A DNA stretch of 64,000 nt from Fodinibacter sp038210185 (GTDB lineage Bacteria; Actinomycetota; Actinomycetes; Actinomycetales; Dermatophilaceae). Below the pieces are notes generated by a model. The model saw nothing but the letters and a program-made list of their open reading frames with translations, had not been told where the DNA came from and did not search any database. A program made the position numbers and the translations under genes. How positions within the stretch are numbered: position 1 is the stretch's first letter; each line of letters starts with the position of its first letter. This document shows positions 18,651-26,994 of the stretch, piece after piece. The stretch covers positions 1-64,000 of the forward strand of contig JBBQWX010000002.1 of NCBI GenBank assembly GCA_038210185.1. The letters are read 5' to 3'.

Positions 18651-20081
18651 TCAGCGGGAGCCGACGCGCGGGGCGTCGAGCAGCTCGTGCAGGGCATCGA
18701 CGACGCCGCGGCCGAGCACGTCGGCGTCGGGCATGGCGTCGCGGTCTGCGTACAGACCGTAGTAGACGCCGCCGTCGTAGGAGGTCAGCCCGATCGAGAG
18801 GGCCTGCTCGCGGCCGAGCGGCGTCACCGGGTAGGTCGAGACCATCCTGGCGCCCGCCGCGTAGAGCGGTGTCTGCGGGCCGGGGACGTTGGTGATGACG
18901 ACGTTGTAGAGGCGGCGCGACACCATGCCGCCGAGCCGGGCACCGAGGGCGTGCATCGTCGGCGGGGCGAACCCGCCCAGGCCCGACAGGGTGTCGGCCG
19001 ACACCGCCCGACTGGAGCCGCCCTCCATCTGCTGGCGCATCGAGAAGGCGATCTGGTGCAGGCGCATCGACGGTGCCGGCTCCCCCACGGGCAGGTCGAC
19101 GAAGCACGCCGTGACCTGGGACCCCGTCGGCGGGTCGTTGCCGTCGTGCACTGACACGGGCACCATCGCGCGGATCGTCGTGCCGGGGTAGACCGACTCT
19201 CCGCGGGTGAGCAGCCACGACCGGAACGCCCCGGCGATGGTGGCGAGGATGACGTCGTTGACGGTCACCTCGTCGGCGAAGGAGCCGCGGCCCAGGCGAG
19301 TGCGAACCTTGCGGTAGTCCTCGAGGTCGGTGCCGATCATCACGTAGCGCCGGGCCCGGCCGACCGGCGCGTTGAGCGGCGACTCCGGCGCGGGCCGGGC
19401 CGAGAACCGGGCCAGCGTGGAGATGACGCCACCGGCAACCGAGGCCACCTTGCCGAAGGCCTTGGTGACGTCGGCGACCCCGTGCTGCACGGTCTCGACC
19501 ACCTGGCTCGGGGTGCGCGCCGCCTCGCTGAGTGCAGCGACGACGAGCTCGGCCCCGCTGGGCTCGGCGCGGGCGCGCCAGGTCGTGAGCACGCCCTCGC
19601 TGGCCGTGGGGTTGCCGTCGACGAGCACGTTGCCGATGTCGACGGAGCTGACGCCGTCGACCAGGCTGTGGTGGGTCTTGGTGATGATCGCGAACCGGTT
19701 CTCGGCCAGGCCCTCGACGAGGTAGACCTCCCACATCGGGCGGGAACGGTCGAGCGGGCGCGGCTGGATGCGGGCGACGAGCTCCTCGAGCTGCTCGTCC
19801 GAACCGGGCCGCGGGAGGGCGCTACGGCGCACGTGGTAGGTCATGTCGAAGTGCGTGTCGTCGACCCACACGGGGTTCGCGAGGCTGCCGGGCACCATCT
19901 TGATCCGCTGTCGGTAGCGGGGAACATGGGCGATGCGCTGGCTGATCAGCGTCACGAGGCTCTCGTAGTCGAACCCTCCAGACGGGGCGTTGAAGACCAT
20001 GACCGAGCCCACGTGCATCGGCGTCGCCGCGTCCTCGAGGTTCAGGAAGGAGGTGTCGAGGGAGCTGAGCCGTTCTGCCAC
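18651..20081 (-). CDS. Wax ester synthase / diacylglycerol acyltransferase (WS/DGAT)
   Basis: Makes triacylglycerol or wax esters from acyl-CoA and diacylglycerol or alcohol at the membrane surface. The 476-residue length is typical. The catalytic HHxxxDG motif is THHSLVDGVSS at residues 137-143. Other family landmarks are the N-terminal LDTSFLNLEDAATPMHVG, the central GDDFNDV-like TVNDVILATIAGAFRSWL and the C-terminal NVPGPQTPLYAAGA. It starts with GTG, 12 nt after the stop of the CpaE-like gene. In mycobacteria the paralogue tgs3 (Rv3234c) also lies next to Rv3235, whose homologue is found here at 24052. Confidence 0.93.
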   Translation of the reverse strand: MAERLSSLDTSFLNLEDAATPMHVGSVMVFNAPSGGFDYESLVTLISQRIAHVPRYRQRIKMVPGSLANPVWVDDTHFDMTYHVRRSALPRPGSDEQLEELVARIQPRPLDRSRPMWEVYLVEGLAENRFAIITKTHHSLVDGVSSVDIGNVLVDGNPTASEGVLTTWRARAEPSGAELVVAALSEAARTPSQVVETVQHGVADVTKAFGKVASVAGGVISTLARFSARPAPESPLNAPVGRARRYVMIGTDLEDYRKVRTRLGRGSFADEVTVNDVILATIAGAFRSWLLTRGESVYPGTTIRAMVPVSVHDGNDPPTGSQVTACFVDLPVGEPAPSMRLHQIAFSMRQQMEGGSSRAVSADTLSGLGGFAPPTMHALGARLGGMVSRRLYNVVITNVPGPQTPLYAAGARMVSTYPVTPLGREQALSIGLTSYDGGVYYGLYADRDAMPDADVLGRGVVDALHELLDAPRVGSR

Positions 20082-20093
20082 GGGCCCATCGTG

Positions 20094-21464
20094 TCAGACC
20101 GTGGGCCGGGTCAGAGGAACCGGGTGACGAGGGCGCGCCCCGGCACCCTCGTTTCCTCGCTGTCCGATCCCGGATGCCGTCCGCCGCCGGCCGCCGCTGG
20201 GCGCCGACGCGCGCGGGTCGAGCTCGGCAGCGAGCTCGGCCAGAGCCGTCGTGAGCTCGGCCCTCGGAGCCACCTCGACGAGCGAGCGCCCGGCGAGCAG
20301 GGCCGCGTCGCACTCGTGCGGCGCCCACGGGAGGAAACGCACGGCATCCATGCCGGCGAACCGGGCCAGGACATCGGCGATGGCACGCTCGGGCCGGCGG
20401 CCCGCCACCGAGGCACGCACCTTGGTGACCACGACCAGGGGTCGCGGAGAGGGCAGCACGGCGACGTCCTGGACCGCGCGGACGAGGCGCTGCAACCCCA
20501 CGGGGTCGGCGGCTCCGACCACGACGAGGTGGTCGGCCGCCTCGAGCGCGGTGAGGGTGGCGGCGTTGCGGCGTGGTGCGGCGGTGTCGTAGCTCAGCTC
20601 CTCGTCGTCCTCGACGGCGAAGCCGACGTCGACGACCACGTGGTCGACGACCCCTCGGGCCAGGCGCAGCACGTCCTCGACCGCCGCACTGCGCAGCTCG
20701 GGCCACCGGTCGGCCCGCGGCAGGCCGGTGAGCACCCGCAGGCCGGGCACCACCTCGGGTGCGAGGCGGGCCAACCCCGGCATGTCGAGGGTGCCCTGCT
20801 CGGAGGCCCGGGCCGCCGCTGCCACCCCCGGCGCCTCGTCGACCAGACCCAGCACCTGCGCCACGCTCGCTCCCCAGGTGTCGAGGTCCACGAGCAGGGT
20901 GCGCACCCCCGCGGCGGCCAGCGATGCAGCGAGGGTCACGGCGACGGTGGTGCGGCCGGGGGCGCCGGTGGGCCCCCAGACGACCGTGAGCGGGGTGAGG
21001 ACCGGCGCCTCGTCGTGCTGCTCGTGGACAGCGTCACCTCCCGGCGCCGCGTGGTCGGCCGTGGACGTCGGAACCGTAGCGGGCGCGTCGTTCGAGGGCA
21101 GCGCCGTGGTGCTGGCACCGGCGAGCGCCACGAGGGCGGTCGCCACGTGGGGCGCGGCATCGCCCGGGCGCAGGATCGTCGCGACCCCGAGCTGCCGCAG
21201 GCGGCGCTCGCCCTCGTCGTCACCGGTCGCCACGAGGCCGGCCACCCGCACGCCGTGACCCGCGAGGTGCCGCAGCGCGTCGCGGTCGAGGCCGCGCAGG
21301 TCCGGGGAGACCACCGCCACCCGGGCGACCCCGACCGCCCCCGCCGAGAGCAGCTCGGCGACGTCGGCGCAGCGCCGTACCAGCGTGACGTCGGGCGCGT
21401 CCTCGAGCACCCGCACGAACTGGGACTCCAGGCCATGGGTCACCGCGGTGAGGACGCTCGTCAC
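20094..21464 (-). CDS. CpaE/TadZ-like ParA-superfamily protein
   Basis: A 456-residue protein. The N-terminal ~110 residues form a receiver-like domain (VTSVLTAVTHGLESQFVRVL, VAVVSPDLRGLDRDALRHL) and the rest is a MinD/ParA-type P-loop domain with deviant Walker A PTGAPGRTTVAV and LLVDLDTWGAS. The usual lysine pair of KGGxGKT is missing (APGRTT), so ATP hydrolysis may be altered. CpaE/TadZ proteins localise Tad pilus machinery. Here the partner is the upstream SAF protein (CpaB-like), with a GTGA overlap. A full CpaE with a canonical KGGVGKTT lies in the Tad operon at 46811. The C-terminus is a low-complexity basic tail. Confidence 0.82.
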   Translation of the reverse strand: MTSVLTAVTHGLESQFVRVLEDAPDVTLVRRCADVAELLSAGAVGVARVAVVSPDLRGLDRDALRHLAGHGVRVAGLVATGDDEGERRLRQLGVATILRPGDAAPHVATALVALAGASTTALPSNDAPATVPTSTADHAAPGGDAVHEQHDEAPVLTPLTVVWGPTGAPGRTTVAVTLAASLAAAGVRTLLVDLDTWGASVAQVLGLVDEAPGVAAAARASEQGTLDMPGLARLAPEVVPGLRVLTGLPRADRWPELRSAAVEDVLRLARGVVDHVVVDVGFAVEDDEELSYDTAAPRRNAATLTALEAADHLVVVGAADPVGLQRLVRAVQDVAVLPSPRPLVVVTKVRASVAGRRPERAIADVLARFAGMDAVRFLPWAPHECDAALLAGRSLVEVAPRAELTTALAELAAELDPRASAPSGGRRRTASGIGQRGNEGAGARPRHPVPLTRPTV

Positions 21465-22132
21465 GACGAGGCCGCCGACACTCCACCAGGCACCGGAACC
21501 AGGGTGATCCGCGCGCCGACGTCGACGTCGGCGACCACGTCTCGCACCGCGTCGCGCGGCACCATGACGTGCACCGCCCTGGTCTGGGCGGACCCGCCGA
21601 GCACGCCGTCCTCGTCGGCCACCCGCACGACCGAGACCGCCTCGAGGGCCCGCTCGGGGCCGGCGTAGCTGGGCAGGCCCACGGCAGTGCCCTCCTTCGG
21701 GCGGTTGACGTAGACGTCGACGACCGACCCGGCCGAGATGGCTGCCGCCGAGGTGGCGTCGACGAGCAGCGCGACCTGCTGCACGTCGACCGCCGCACCC
21801 GAGCCCACCCCGGACAGCGGGATGAGCTCGCCGGGGCGCATCGCGCGCAGCGACCACGTGTCGTCGGCCAGCGGCCGATCGGCGGGGAGGTAGCCCGCCG
21901 CTCCGTCGCCGAGCAGCACGTCGACCCGCACCACGTCGGCCTCGGTGACCCGCTGGCCGGGAGCGAGCACGCTCTTCGCGGCGTACACCGGCACCCGGTC
22001 GTCGGCGCGGGCGACGACGAGGGACCCCAGGACGGTGGAGACGAGCACGAGGAGCAGCCCGACGAGCAGCCTCGAGTCGCGCCAGGACGGGGCACGCAGC
22101 CGTGACGCGGTGGGTGCGGGTAGGTCGCTCAT
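21461..22132 (-). CDS. SAF domain membrane protein (CpaB/RcpC-like)
   Basis: A 223-residue protein: cytoplasmic N-terminus, one membrane helix (LLVGLLLVLVSTVLGSLVVA), then an extracytoplasmic SAF domain (VYAAKSVLAPGQRVTEADVV, RAMRPGELIPLSGV) and a beta-rich RcpC-type region. CpaB proteins bridge the pilus machinery in the periplasm or wall. Its ATG at 22132 is divergent from the HTH gene. It overlaps the CpaE-like gene by GTGA. No pilin, CpaF or TadBC gene lies in this operon, so its job is unclear; the ATPase at 1-884 might be a distant partner (inference). Confidence 0.8.
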   Translation of the reverse strand: MSDLPAPTASRLRAPSWRDSRLLVGLLLVLVSTVLGSLVVARADDRVPVYAAKSVLAPGQRVTEADVVRVDVLLGDGAAGYLPADRPLADDTWSLRAMRPGELIPLSGVGSGAAVDVQQVALLVDATSAAAISAGSVVDVYVNRPKEGTAVGLPSYAGPERALEAVSVVRVADEDGVLGGSAQTRAVHVMVPRDAVRDVVADVDVGARITLVPVPGGVSAASS

Positions 22133-22234
22133 GCCGCCCGATTCTGGTCGAGGATGCCGTCCTCCGCCTCCGGAGGAGCGCCGGCTGTGGACGACCGAGG
22201 CCGGCGCCACGCCTGTGGATGGCACACTGACGAC
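22133..22234. promoter_or_regulatory. Divergent promoter region with two CTGTGGA motifs
   Basis: A 102-bp divergent gap between the SAF gene and the HTH gene. It contains CTGTGGAC (22185-22192) and CTGTGGAT (22213-22220), 28 bp apart, the same motif found upstream of the FHA/FtsK gene and of comF. The HTH gene product is a candidate to bind here (inference). Confidence 0.3.
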
Positions 22235-22477
22235 GTGGCCCGCCGCTTCATCCCGCTCACCGAGGTGTCCGAGATCCTCGACGTCTCCGCGGCCCAGGCG
22301 TACGCCCTCGTGCGAAGCGGCGAGCTGCCGGCGATCAAGGTGGGTGGGCGCGGCCAGTGGCGCGTCGAGACCGTCGAGCTCGAGGCCTACATCCAGCGGA
22401 TGTACGCCGAGACCCGCGACCTGGTCACGACCAGGTCGGAACCCGGCGACCAGGACGCCAAGGGAGCCGTCGGCTGA
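22235..22477 (+). CDS. Excisionase-type helix-turn-helix DNA-binding protein
   Basis: An 80-residue protein with a single MerR-like/excisionase winged helix: FIPLTEVSEILDVSAAQAYA followed by ELPAIKVGGRGQWRVETVEL. This is the conserved chromosomal type (helix_turn_helix, excisionase family) rather than a phage Xis; no integrase is nearby. GTG start at 22235. It is divergent from the SAF/CpaE-like/DGAT operon, so regulation of that operon is plausible but unproven. Confidence 0.82.
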   Translation: MARRFIPLTEVSEILDVSAAQAYALVRSGELPAIKVGGRGQWRVETVELEAYIQRMYAETRDLVTTRSEPGDQDAKGAVG

Positions 22478-22622
22478 CCCGTGCCGTCGGTGTGGCCCGG
22501 CCGGGGGTGGAGACGCGACCCCGAGGTGGCGAGGATCGGGCGGTGCCTGGTTCCAGGGCCGGCTCCGACCGATAGGCACCCCTCGTCGGCCGTCCGCGCC
22601 CGGCTCTGGGCGCCTCGCGCCG

Positions 22623-23171
22623 TCAGCGTCGCGACTCGACCGTGACGACGGCCGCGAAGGGCACGGTGGCCACGGCCCGGACGTTCTCCCGTCGCCGAGG
22701 CAGTCCTTCCAGGTGCTCGGCGAGGTCGAGGTGGTCGGCCCCCACCGCGTCGATCGTCCCCAGCAGGCGCGGCCCACCCCCGGTCAGCGTCAACACCACG
22801 GTGGCCCGGTCACGGGACAGCGCGCGCAGCGCGTAGCCGAGTCCGAACCGGCGGGCGCTCCGTGCCGGCGCCGACTGCGGCGCGAGCGACCGCAACGTCA
22901 CCACGCGGGCCAACGGCACGAGCACTTCGTGACCGTCGCCGGCCCGCAGCAGCACCCAGTCCTCACCGAGGTCCGCGAGCTCCCCCTCGACCTGCCGCTC
23001 GCCGACCAGGGCGAGCCGAAGGGGCGTACCGAGTGCCGCGGCGAGGCGTGCCGTGAGGGTGACCAGCGCCCGTTCCCGCCGGGTGCGCTCGGCCACCTCG
23101 TCGTCGCGCTCCCGGCGCAGCTCGGCGGCCAGCTGGCCCTCGAGGTCAGCGAAGAGCCCTTCCCACCTCAT
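22623..23171 (-). CDS. Hypothetical protein with beta-rich C-terminal part
   Basis: A 182-residue protein starting MRWEGLFADLEGQLAAELRR. The N-terminal helix is highly charged (RRERDDEVAERTRRERALV). It is followed by two beta-rich segments with regular hydrophobic spacing (VEGELADLGEDWVLLRAGDG and LLGTIDAVGADHLDLAEH), which look like two small barrel-type repeats. No signal peptide or catalytic motif is visible. It is convergent with the HTH gene and divergent from the LysM gene. The family is conserved-looking but not recognised. Confidence 0.72.
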   Translation of the reverse strand: MRWEGLFADLEGQLAAELRRERDDEVAERTRRERALVTLTARLAAALGTPLRLALVGERQVEGELADLGEDWVLLRAGDGHEVLVPLARVVTLRSLAPQSAPARSARRFGLGYALRALSRDRATVVLTLTGGGPRLLGTIDAVGADHLDLAEHLEGLPRRRENVRAVATVPFAAVVTVESRR

Positions 23172-23194
23172 GTCCACAGCCTAGGCCGCTCTGG

Positions 23195-23230
23195 TTGCCG
23201 GCGTCGGGGCCACGGTCTAGGGTCAAACAC
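23195..23230 (+). promoter_or_regulatory. Predicted leaderless promoter of the LysM gene
   Basis: TTGCCG (23195-23200), a 17-bp spacer and TAGGGT (23218-23223) form a good sigma70-type promoter. Its expected start falls at or next to the ATG at 23231, so the transcript is probably leaderless. No Shine-Dalgarno sequence precedes the ATG. Confidence 0.5.
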
Positions 23231-24055
23231 ATGCAAACGCCATCAAACGCCATCCAACGTGCCCGACTGGTCGGGTGTGCAGGCCTGGTCCTGGGCGGCG
23301 TGGTGCTGCTCGTCCCGTTGTTGTGGCGGATCACGGACCAGGTCGGCGCCGCAGCCGGCGCGGGGGCTCCCGTGCGGCCCGACGAAGCGCTGTCGGCGGT
23401 CGTGGCCGCGGCTGCACTGGTGGGGGTCACGTGGCTGGCGGGAAGCGTCCTGCTCGAGGTGGTCAGCCTCGTGCCCGGCACCCTGGGCCGCAGCGCTGCT
23501 CGCGCCGCCGAGGTGGTCACCCCGCGGCTGGTCCGCCGCGCGGCCGGGGCCCTGCTCGGCATCGGGGTCGTCGCCGGCCTGGCTCCGGGAGCGTCGGTGG
23601 CCGCGCCGACGGTCTCGGTGGCGGCTGACGTGGCCACCGTCCGCCCGCCCCTGCCCGACCCCGGCCTCACCCCCCTCCCCGACCCCGGATGGGCGCCCGG
23701 CACGGGCACGGCGCCGGCGACCGCACCGGAACGACGGCCCGCCCCGGTGTCGTCGCCGGCTCCCGCCCCGGGATGGGTGCCCACCCGGCCCGCCGTCCGT
23801 ACCCATCCCGACGTGCGCGTGCTCAGCCCCTCACCCCGCTCGGGCCGGGCCGCACCCCCGACCGAGGTGGTCGTGCGTCGCGGGGACTCCCTGTGGTCCA
23901 TCGCCGCACGACACCTCGGGCTGGACGCCTCGGAGGCCGAGGTCGCGCGCGCGTGGCCTGCCTGGTTCGACGCCAACCGCGAGGTCGTGGGCGACGACCC
24001 CGACCTCCTGCTGCCCGGCCAGGTGCTGCATCCTCCCCCGAGGTCGGCGGCATGA
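23231..24055 (+). CDS. LysM domain membrane protein
   Basis: A 274-residue protein with two or three N-terminal membrane helices (LVGCAGLVLGGVVLLVPLLW, LVGVTWLAGSVLLEVVSLVP, GALLGIGVVAGLAPG), a long Pro/Ala-rich wall-spanning linker, and a C-terminal LysM domain (VVVRRGDSLWSIAARHLGLD through DLLLPGQVLHPP) that should bind peptidoglycan. The stop overlaps the next gene by ATGA. The pairing of a LysM gene with an Rv3235-like gene is known in actinomycetes. The coding start contains two direct AAACGCCAT copies. Confidence 0.85.
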   Translation: MQTPSNAIQRARLVGCAGLVLGGVVLLVPLLWRITDQVGAAAGAGAPVRPDEALSAVVAAAALVGVTWLAGSVLLEVVSLVPGTLGRSAARAAEVVTPRLVRRAAGALLGIGVVAGLAPGASVAAPTVSVAADVATVRPPLPDPGLTPLPDPGWAPGTGTAPATAPERRPAPVSSPAPAPGWVPTRPAVRTHPDVRVLSPSPRSGRAAPPTEVVVRRGDSLWSIAARHLGLDASEAEVARAWPAWFDANREVVGDDPDLLLPGQVLHPPPRSAA

Positions 24056-24597
24056 GCGGCGGCGTCCTGCACGTCGCGCCCCCCAGCCGGCCGTTGCCGC
24101 CGCCGATCTCCCTCGAAGAGGCCATTCGGGAGTCCAGGCAGGCGACTGCGGCCCGCGAGGGCCACGCCGCCGGCTACGTGCAGGACACGCTGGCCGTCGA
24201 CTTCGCCGCCGCGTCCGACGAGCAGTACTTCGGCCCCCAGCGCACGCTGAGCAACGCCCTCCCCGACCCCGGCGTGTGGGCCGGCCGCATCACCCTGGCC
24301 CTGCTCGAGGTGATGATGGGCGTGCGCCCGGCTCCCCAGGTGCTGCGCTGGACCGCTCCTGAGGTGTATGCCGTCGTGGCCCGGCGCAGCGCGCTGGTCG
24401 CCCGCCGGGTGGCGGAGGGCCGCGCGCCACGCACCCGGCCACGGCTCCACGTCGTGCGCGTGCGCGTCTGCGAGCCCGCCGACGGGGTGGCCGAGGCCGC
24501 GGTCGTGGTTCGCGACGGGCCGCGGGTGCGCGCTGTCGCCGTGCGGCTCGTCGGGCAGGACGGCAAGTGGCGGGTCAGTGCCCTGCAGGTGGGCTGA
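24052..24597 (+). CDS. Rv3235 family protein
   Basis: A 181-residue protein with a disordered N-terminus (PPSRPLPPPISLEEAIRESR) and a conserved C-terminal region: NALPDPGVWAGRITLALLEV, RPAPQVLRWTAPEVYAVVAR, and the beta-rich VRVCEPADGVAEAAVVVRDG with a terminal WRVSALQVG. This pattern is that of the Rv3235 family, small proteins of unknown function found near secA in actinobacteria. It overlaps the LysM gene by 4 nt and its 3' end overlaps the convergent MFS gene by 23 nt. Confidence 0.85.
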   Translation: MSGGVLHVAPPSRPLPPPISLEEAIRESRQATAAREGHAAGYVQDTLAVDFAAASDEQYFGPQRTLSNALPDPGVWAGRITLALLEVMMGVRPAPQVLRWTAPEVYAVVARRSALVARRVAEGRAPRTRPRLHVVRVRVCEPADGVAEAAVVVRDGPRVRAVAVRLVGQDGKWRVSALQVG

Positions 24598-26236
24598 GCG
24601 ACGAGTCGGTTCCCGGCAAGGGCGCCGGCTCGGGCTCCGGGCTGCCCGGTTGTCGGGTCGGCAGGCCCCCGGAGGTGAAGAAGGCGACCAGTGCCAGCAG
24701 CGCCAGCACCGCCAGTGCGCTGCGCAGCCCGGACAGCCGCGACTGCGTGTTCTCCTCGACGACCGCCGTCGCCACGGCCGGGTCGACGTTCGCGTCCGCG
24801 AGCGCCGTCTCCAGCTGCGCGTCCGACACGAACGGGATGCCGCTGGCCAGCTCCACCTGGGCCTGCGAGGTCACCGAGGGTGGGATCGCCTCGTTGTCGG
24901 CGATACCGGTGAAGAACGACGACGACAGGGCCGAGATGAGCACGGCGCCCGCCAGCGCCGTACCGATCGAGGCGCCCAGGTTGGTGAAGGTGTTCTGGAT
25001 GCCCCCCACTTCGCCACTCTGCTCGTCGGGCACCGCCGAAACGGTGACCGCCCCGAGCTGCGAGGCGAGCGCCCCGATACCCAGACCGGCCAGGAGCAGC
25101 GGGCCGGTGACGATCTCCGGCCCGACACCGACCTCCAGGGCGGCCAGCAGCGCCACGATTCCGGCGAGCAGCGCGAGGAAGCCCAGTCGCACCACCCGGC
25201 GGGGCGAGGCGTGGGGAAAGACCTTGGGCACCCCCACGGCGGCGAGCAACAGGGTCACCGAGAGGGGCATGACCCGCAGGCCGGTGTCGATGGCGCTGAG
25301 ACCGAGCGCCACCGAGAGGTAGAGCGGCACGCAGAAGAACAGCCCCGCCTGGAGCAGGAACTGGAAGAAGAAGGCGATCAGGCCCTTCTGCAGCGGCGGG
25401 ATCCGCAAGATGGCGGGGTCGAGCAGGGCCGAGCGACCCTCGGCGATCCGGCGCTGCTCCCATCCCATGAAGGCCCACAGCACCAGCGCGCCGCCGAGCA
25501 CGAACCACACCACGGGCGACAGTCCCAGCCACGAGGGGGCGTTCGGCTTGGGGTTGACGAAACCCCACGTGCCCGCCCGCAGGATGCCGAACACGACCAG
25601 CCCGAGACCCGACGCCGACAGCACCGTGCCGACGAGGTCGAGCGCAGCGTCGGGGTCGGCCTCTGCGTCGGCCATCCGTCGCGCGAGCACGAGGATGATC
25701 GCCACGATCACCACCTCACCGGCGAAGACCCAGCGCCACGACGCGTAGGTCGTCAGCACTCCACCGATCAGCGGGCCCGCGGCGACCGCGATCGCACCGG
25801 ATGCAGCGACCAGCCCGTAGGCCCGGGGCCGCTGCGGGGCATCGAAGTTCGTGGCGACGAGCGCGACGATCGCCGGCATGATCAACGCCGCCCCGATGCC
25901 CTCGAGCAGCGACCAGCCGAGGATGAGCACGGGCAGGCTGGGCGCCAGCGCGGTCGTGAAGGACCCGGCTCCGTAGATGACGCAGCCGATGGAGAACGCC
26001 CGCTTGCGGCCCAGGATGCCGCCGATCTTGCCTCCGGTGATCATCAGCGAGGCCATGACCAGGGTGTAGAGCGTGATCGCGGTCTGGATGCCGGTCACGT
26101 CGGTACCGACGTCCTTGGCCACGGTGGCGATCGAGACGTTCATGACCGAGCTGTCCAGGGTCATCAGGAACTGGGCGGCCGCCAGGGTGGTCAGGACGGT
26201 GGCGCCCGCGGTGCGGGCGGCGGTCTGCGTGCTCAT
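24575..26236 (-). CDS. MFS drug transporter, DHA2 (14-helix) type
   Basis: A 553-residue proton-coupled multidrug exporter of the EmrB/QacA class. About 14 hydrophobic helices are visible. Motif C-type and loop signatures include LMTLDSSVMNVSIATVAKDV (helix 1), GGKIGGILGRKRAFSIGCVI (loop 2-3 motif A) and GLVAASGAIAVAAGPLIGGV (motif C of helix 5). An extracytoplasmic loop near the C-terminus contains ASGIPFVSDAQLETALADAN. It is the last gene of a three-gene operon with the repeat protein and the RDD protein (4-nt overlap with the latter). The substrate is not predictable. Confidence 0.93.
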   Translation of the reverse strand: MSTQTAARTAGATVLTTLAAAQFLMTLDSSVMNVSIATVAKDVGTDVTGIQTAITLYTLVMASLMITGGKIGGILGRKRAFSIGCVIYGAGSFTTALAPSLPVLILGWSLLEGIGAALIMPAIVALVATNFDAPQRPRAYGLVAASGAIAVAAGPLIGGVLTTYASWRWVFAGEVVIVAIILVLARRMADAEADPDAALDLVGTVLSASGLGLVVFGILRAGTWGFVNPKPNAPSWLGLSPVVWFVLGGALVLWAFMGWEQRRIAEGRSALLDPAILRIPPLQKGLIAFFFQFLLQAGLFFCVPLYLSVALGLSAIDTGLRVMPLSVTLLLAAVGVPKVFPHASPRRVVRLGFLALLAGIVALLAALEVGVGPEIVTGPLLLAGLGIGALASQLGAVTVSAVPDEQSGEVGGIQNTFTNLGASIGTALAGAVLISALSSSFFTGIADNEAIPPSVTSQAQVELASGIPFVSDAQLETALADANVDPAVATAVVEENTQSRLSGLRSALAVLALLALVAFFTSGGLPTRQPGSPEPEPAPLPGTDSSLSPPAGH

Positions 26237-26994
26237 GGGGTCGGCCTGACGTCGGGACGGTTGGGACGGTCGGGGACGTCGGGGACGTCGGGGACGTCGG
26301 GATGGTCGGGGACGTCGGGATGGTCGGGGACGTCGGGATGGTCGGGGACGTCGGGATGGTCGGGGACGTCGGGGACGTCGTCAAGGTCCGTGCGCCGGTA
26401 GCGGCGCCGCACGCCGGCCGGCGCGTCCGGCTGGTTCACCCCGACGACCGGCGAACCCGGCGCCGCCGGCTCCATGGCCATCGGTGCGTCGCCGAGGAGG
26501 GTCTTGCGTTGGCTGGCACCCGGGCGCGGCAGCCAGTCGTAGACCACCCGGGTCCAGAGGGCGACGTCCTGCACCGACCGGCGCTCGGGGCTGACGATGC
26601 ACCAGAAGAGACCGATGGGGAAGAAGACACAGAACAGCGCTCGCACCATCGCGCGCAGCGGGCCGAGCCGTCGTCCCCTGTGCCCCACCACCCGCAGCCC
26701 CATGACGTGGTCGCCGTAGCTCCGGCCGACCAGCCACCACCCCAGGGCGAAGTACCACGTGGCGAGCACCAGGGCGGTGGTCAGGCTCGCCAGCAGGCTC
26801 GCGTCGGGCCACTGAAAGGTGCGCGGGTCGAGCAGGAACGTGAACGCGACCAGACCGAGGTAGCAGCCACCCAGCAGCACCCCCACGACCAGGGCGTCGA
26901 TCGTGTTGGCCACGATCCGGGTCACCAGGCCGGCCGGCTCCCCCTGGTACGGCCGGGCCTCGCGCGGGATGGCGGAGATCTCCGGCCCCGTCAC
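26233..26994 (-). CDS. RDD family membrane protein with a (DVP/DHP) repeat tail
   Basis: A 253-residue protein. The RDD domain (about 20-170) has the start VTRIVANTIDALVVGVLLGG, a middle helix near WYFALGWWLVGRSYGDHVMG with GLRVVG, and a third hydrophobic segment (ALFCVFFPIGLFWCIVSP). RDD proteins are membrane proteins of mostly unknown role. The C-terminal ~45 residues are an acidic tripeptide repeat, D-V-P / D-H-P, encoded by the tandem array at 26251-26381. It overlaps both neighbours by 4 nt, so the three genes form one operon. Confidence 0.85.
   Translation of the reverse strand: MTGPEISAIPREARPYQGEPAGLVTRIVANTIDALVVGVLLGGCYLGLVAFTFLLDPRTFQWPDASLLASLTTALVLATWYFALGWWLVGRSYGDHVMGLRVVGHRGRRLGPLRAMVRALFCVFFPIGLFWCIVSPERRSVQDVALWTRVVYDWLPRPGASQRKTLLGDAPMAMEPAAPGSPVVGVNQPDAPAGVRRRYRRTDLDDVPDVPDHPDVPDHPDVPDHPDVPDHPDVPDVPDVPDRPNRPDVRPTP
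26251..26381 (-). repeat. Tandem 9/18-bp repeat encoding the RDD tail
   Basis: On the plus strand the units are GGGGACGTC and GGGATGGTC, each 9 bp, arranged mostly in alternating 18-bp pairs. The array encodes D-V-P and D-H-P tripeptides. Units are near-identical, so copy number is likely to vary between strains. Confidence 0.88.

Noticed and set aside
22235..22477. Phage excisionase and integrated element
   Set aside because: No integrase, attachment repeats or phage genes; the HTH protein is of the conserved chromosomal type.
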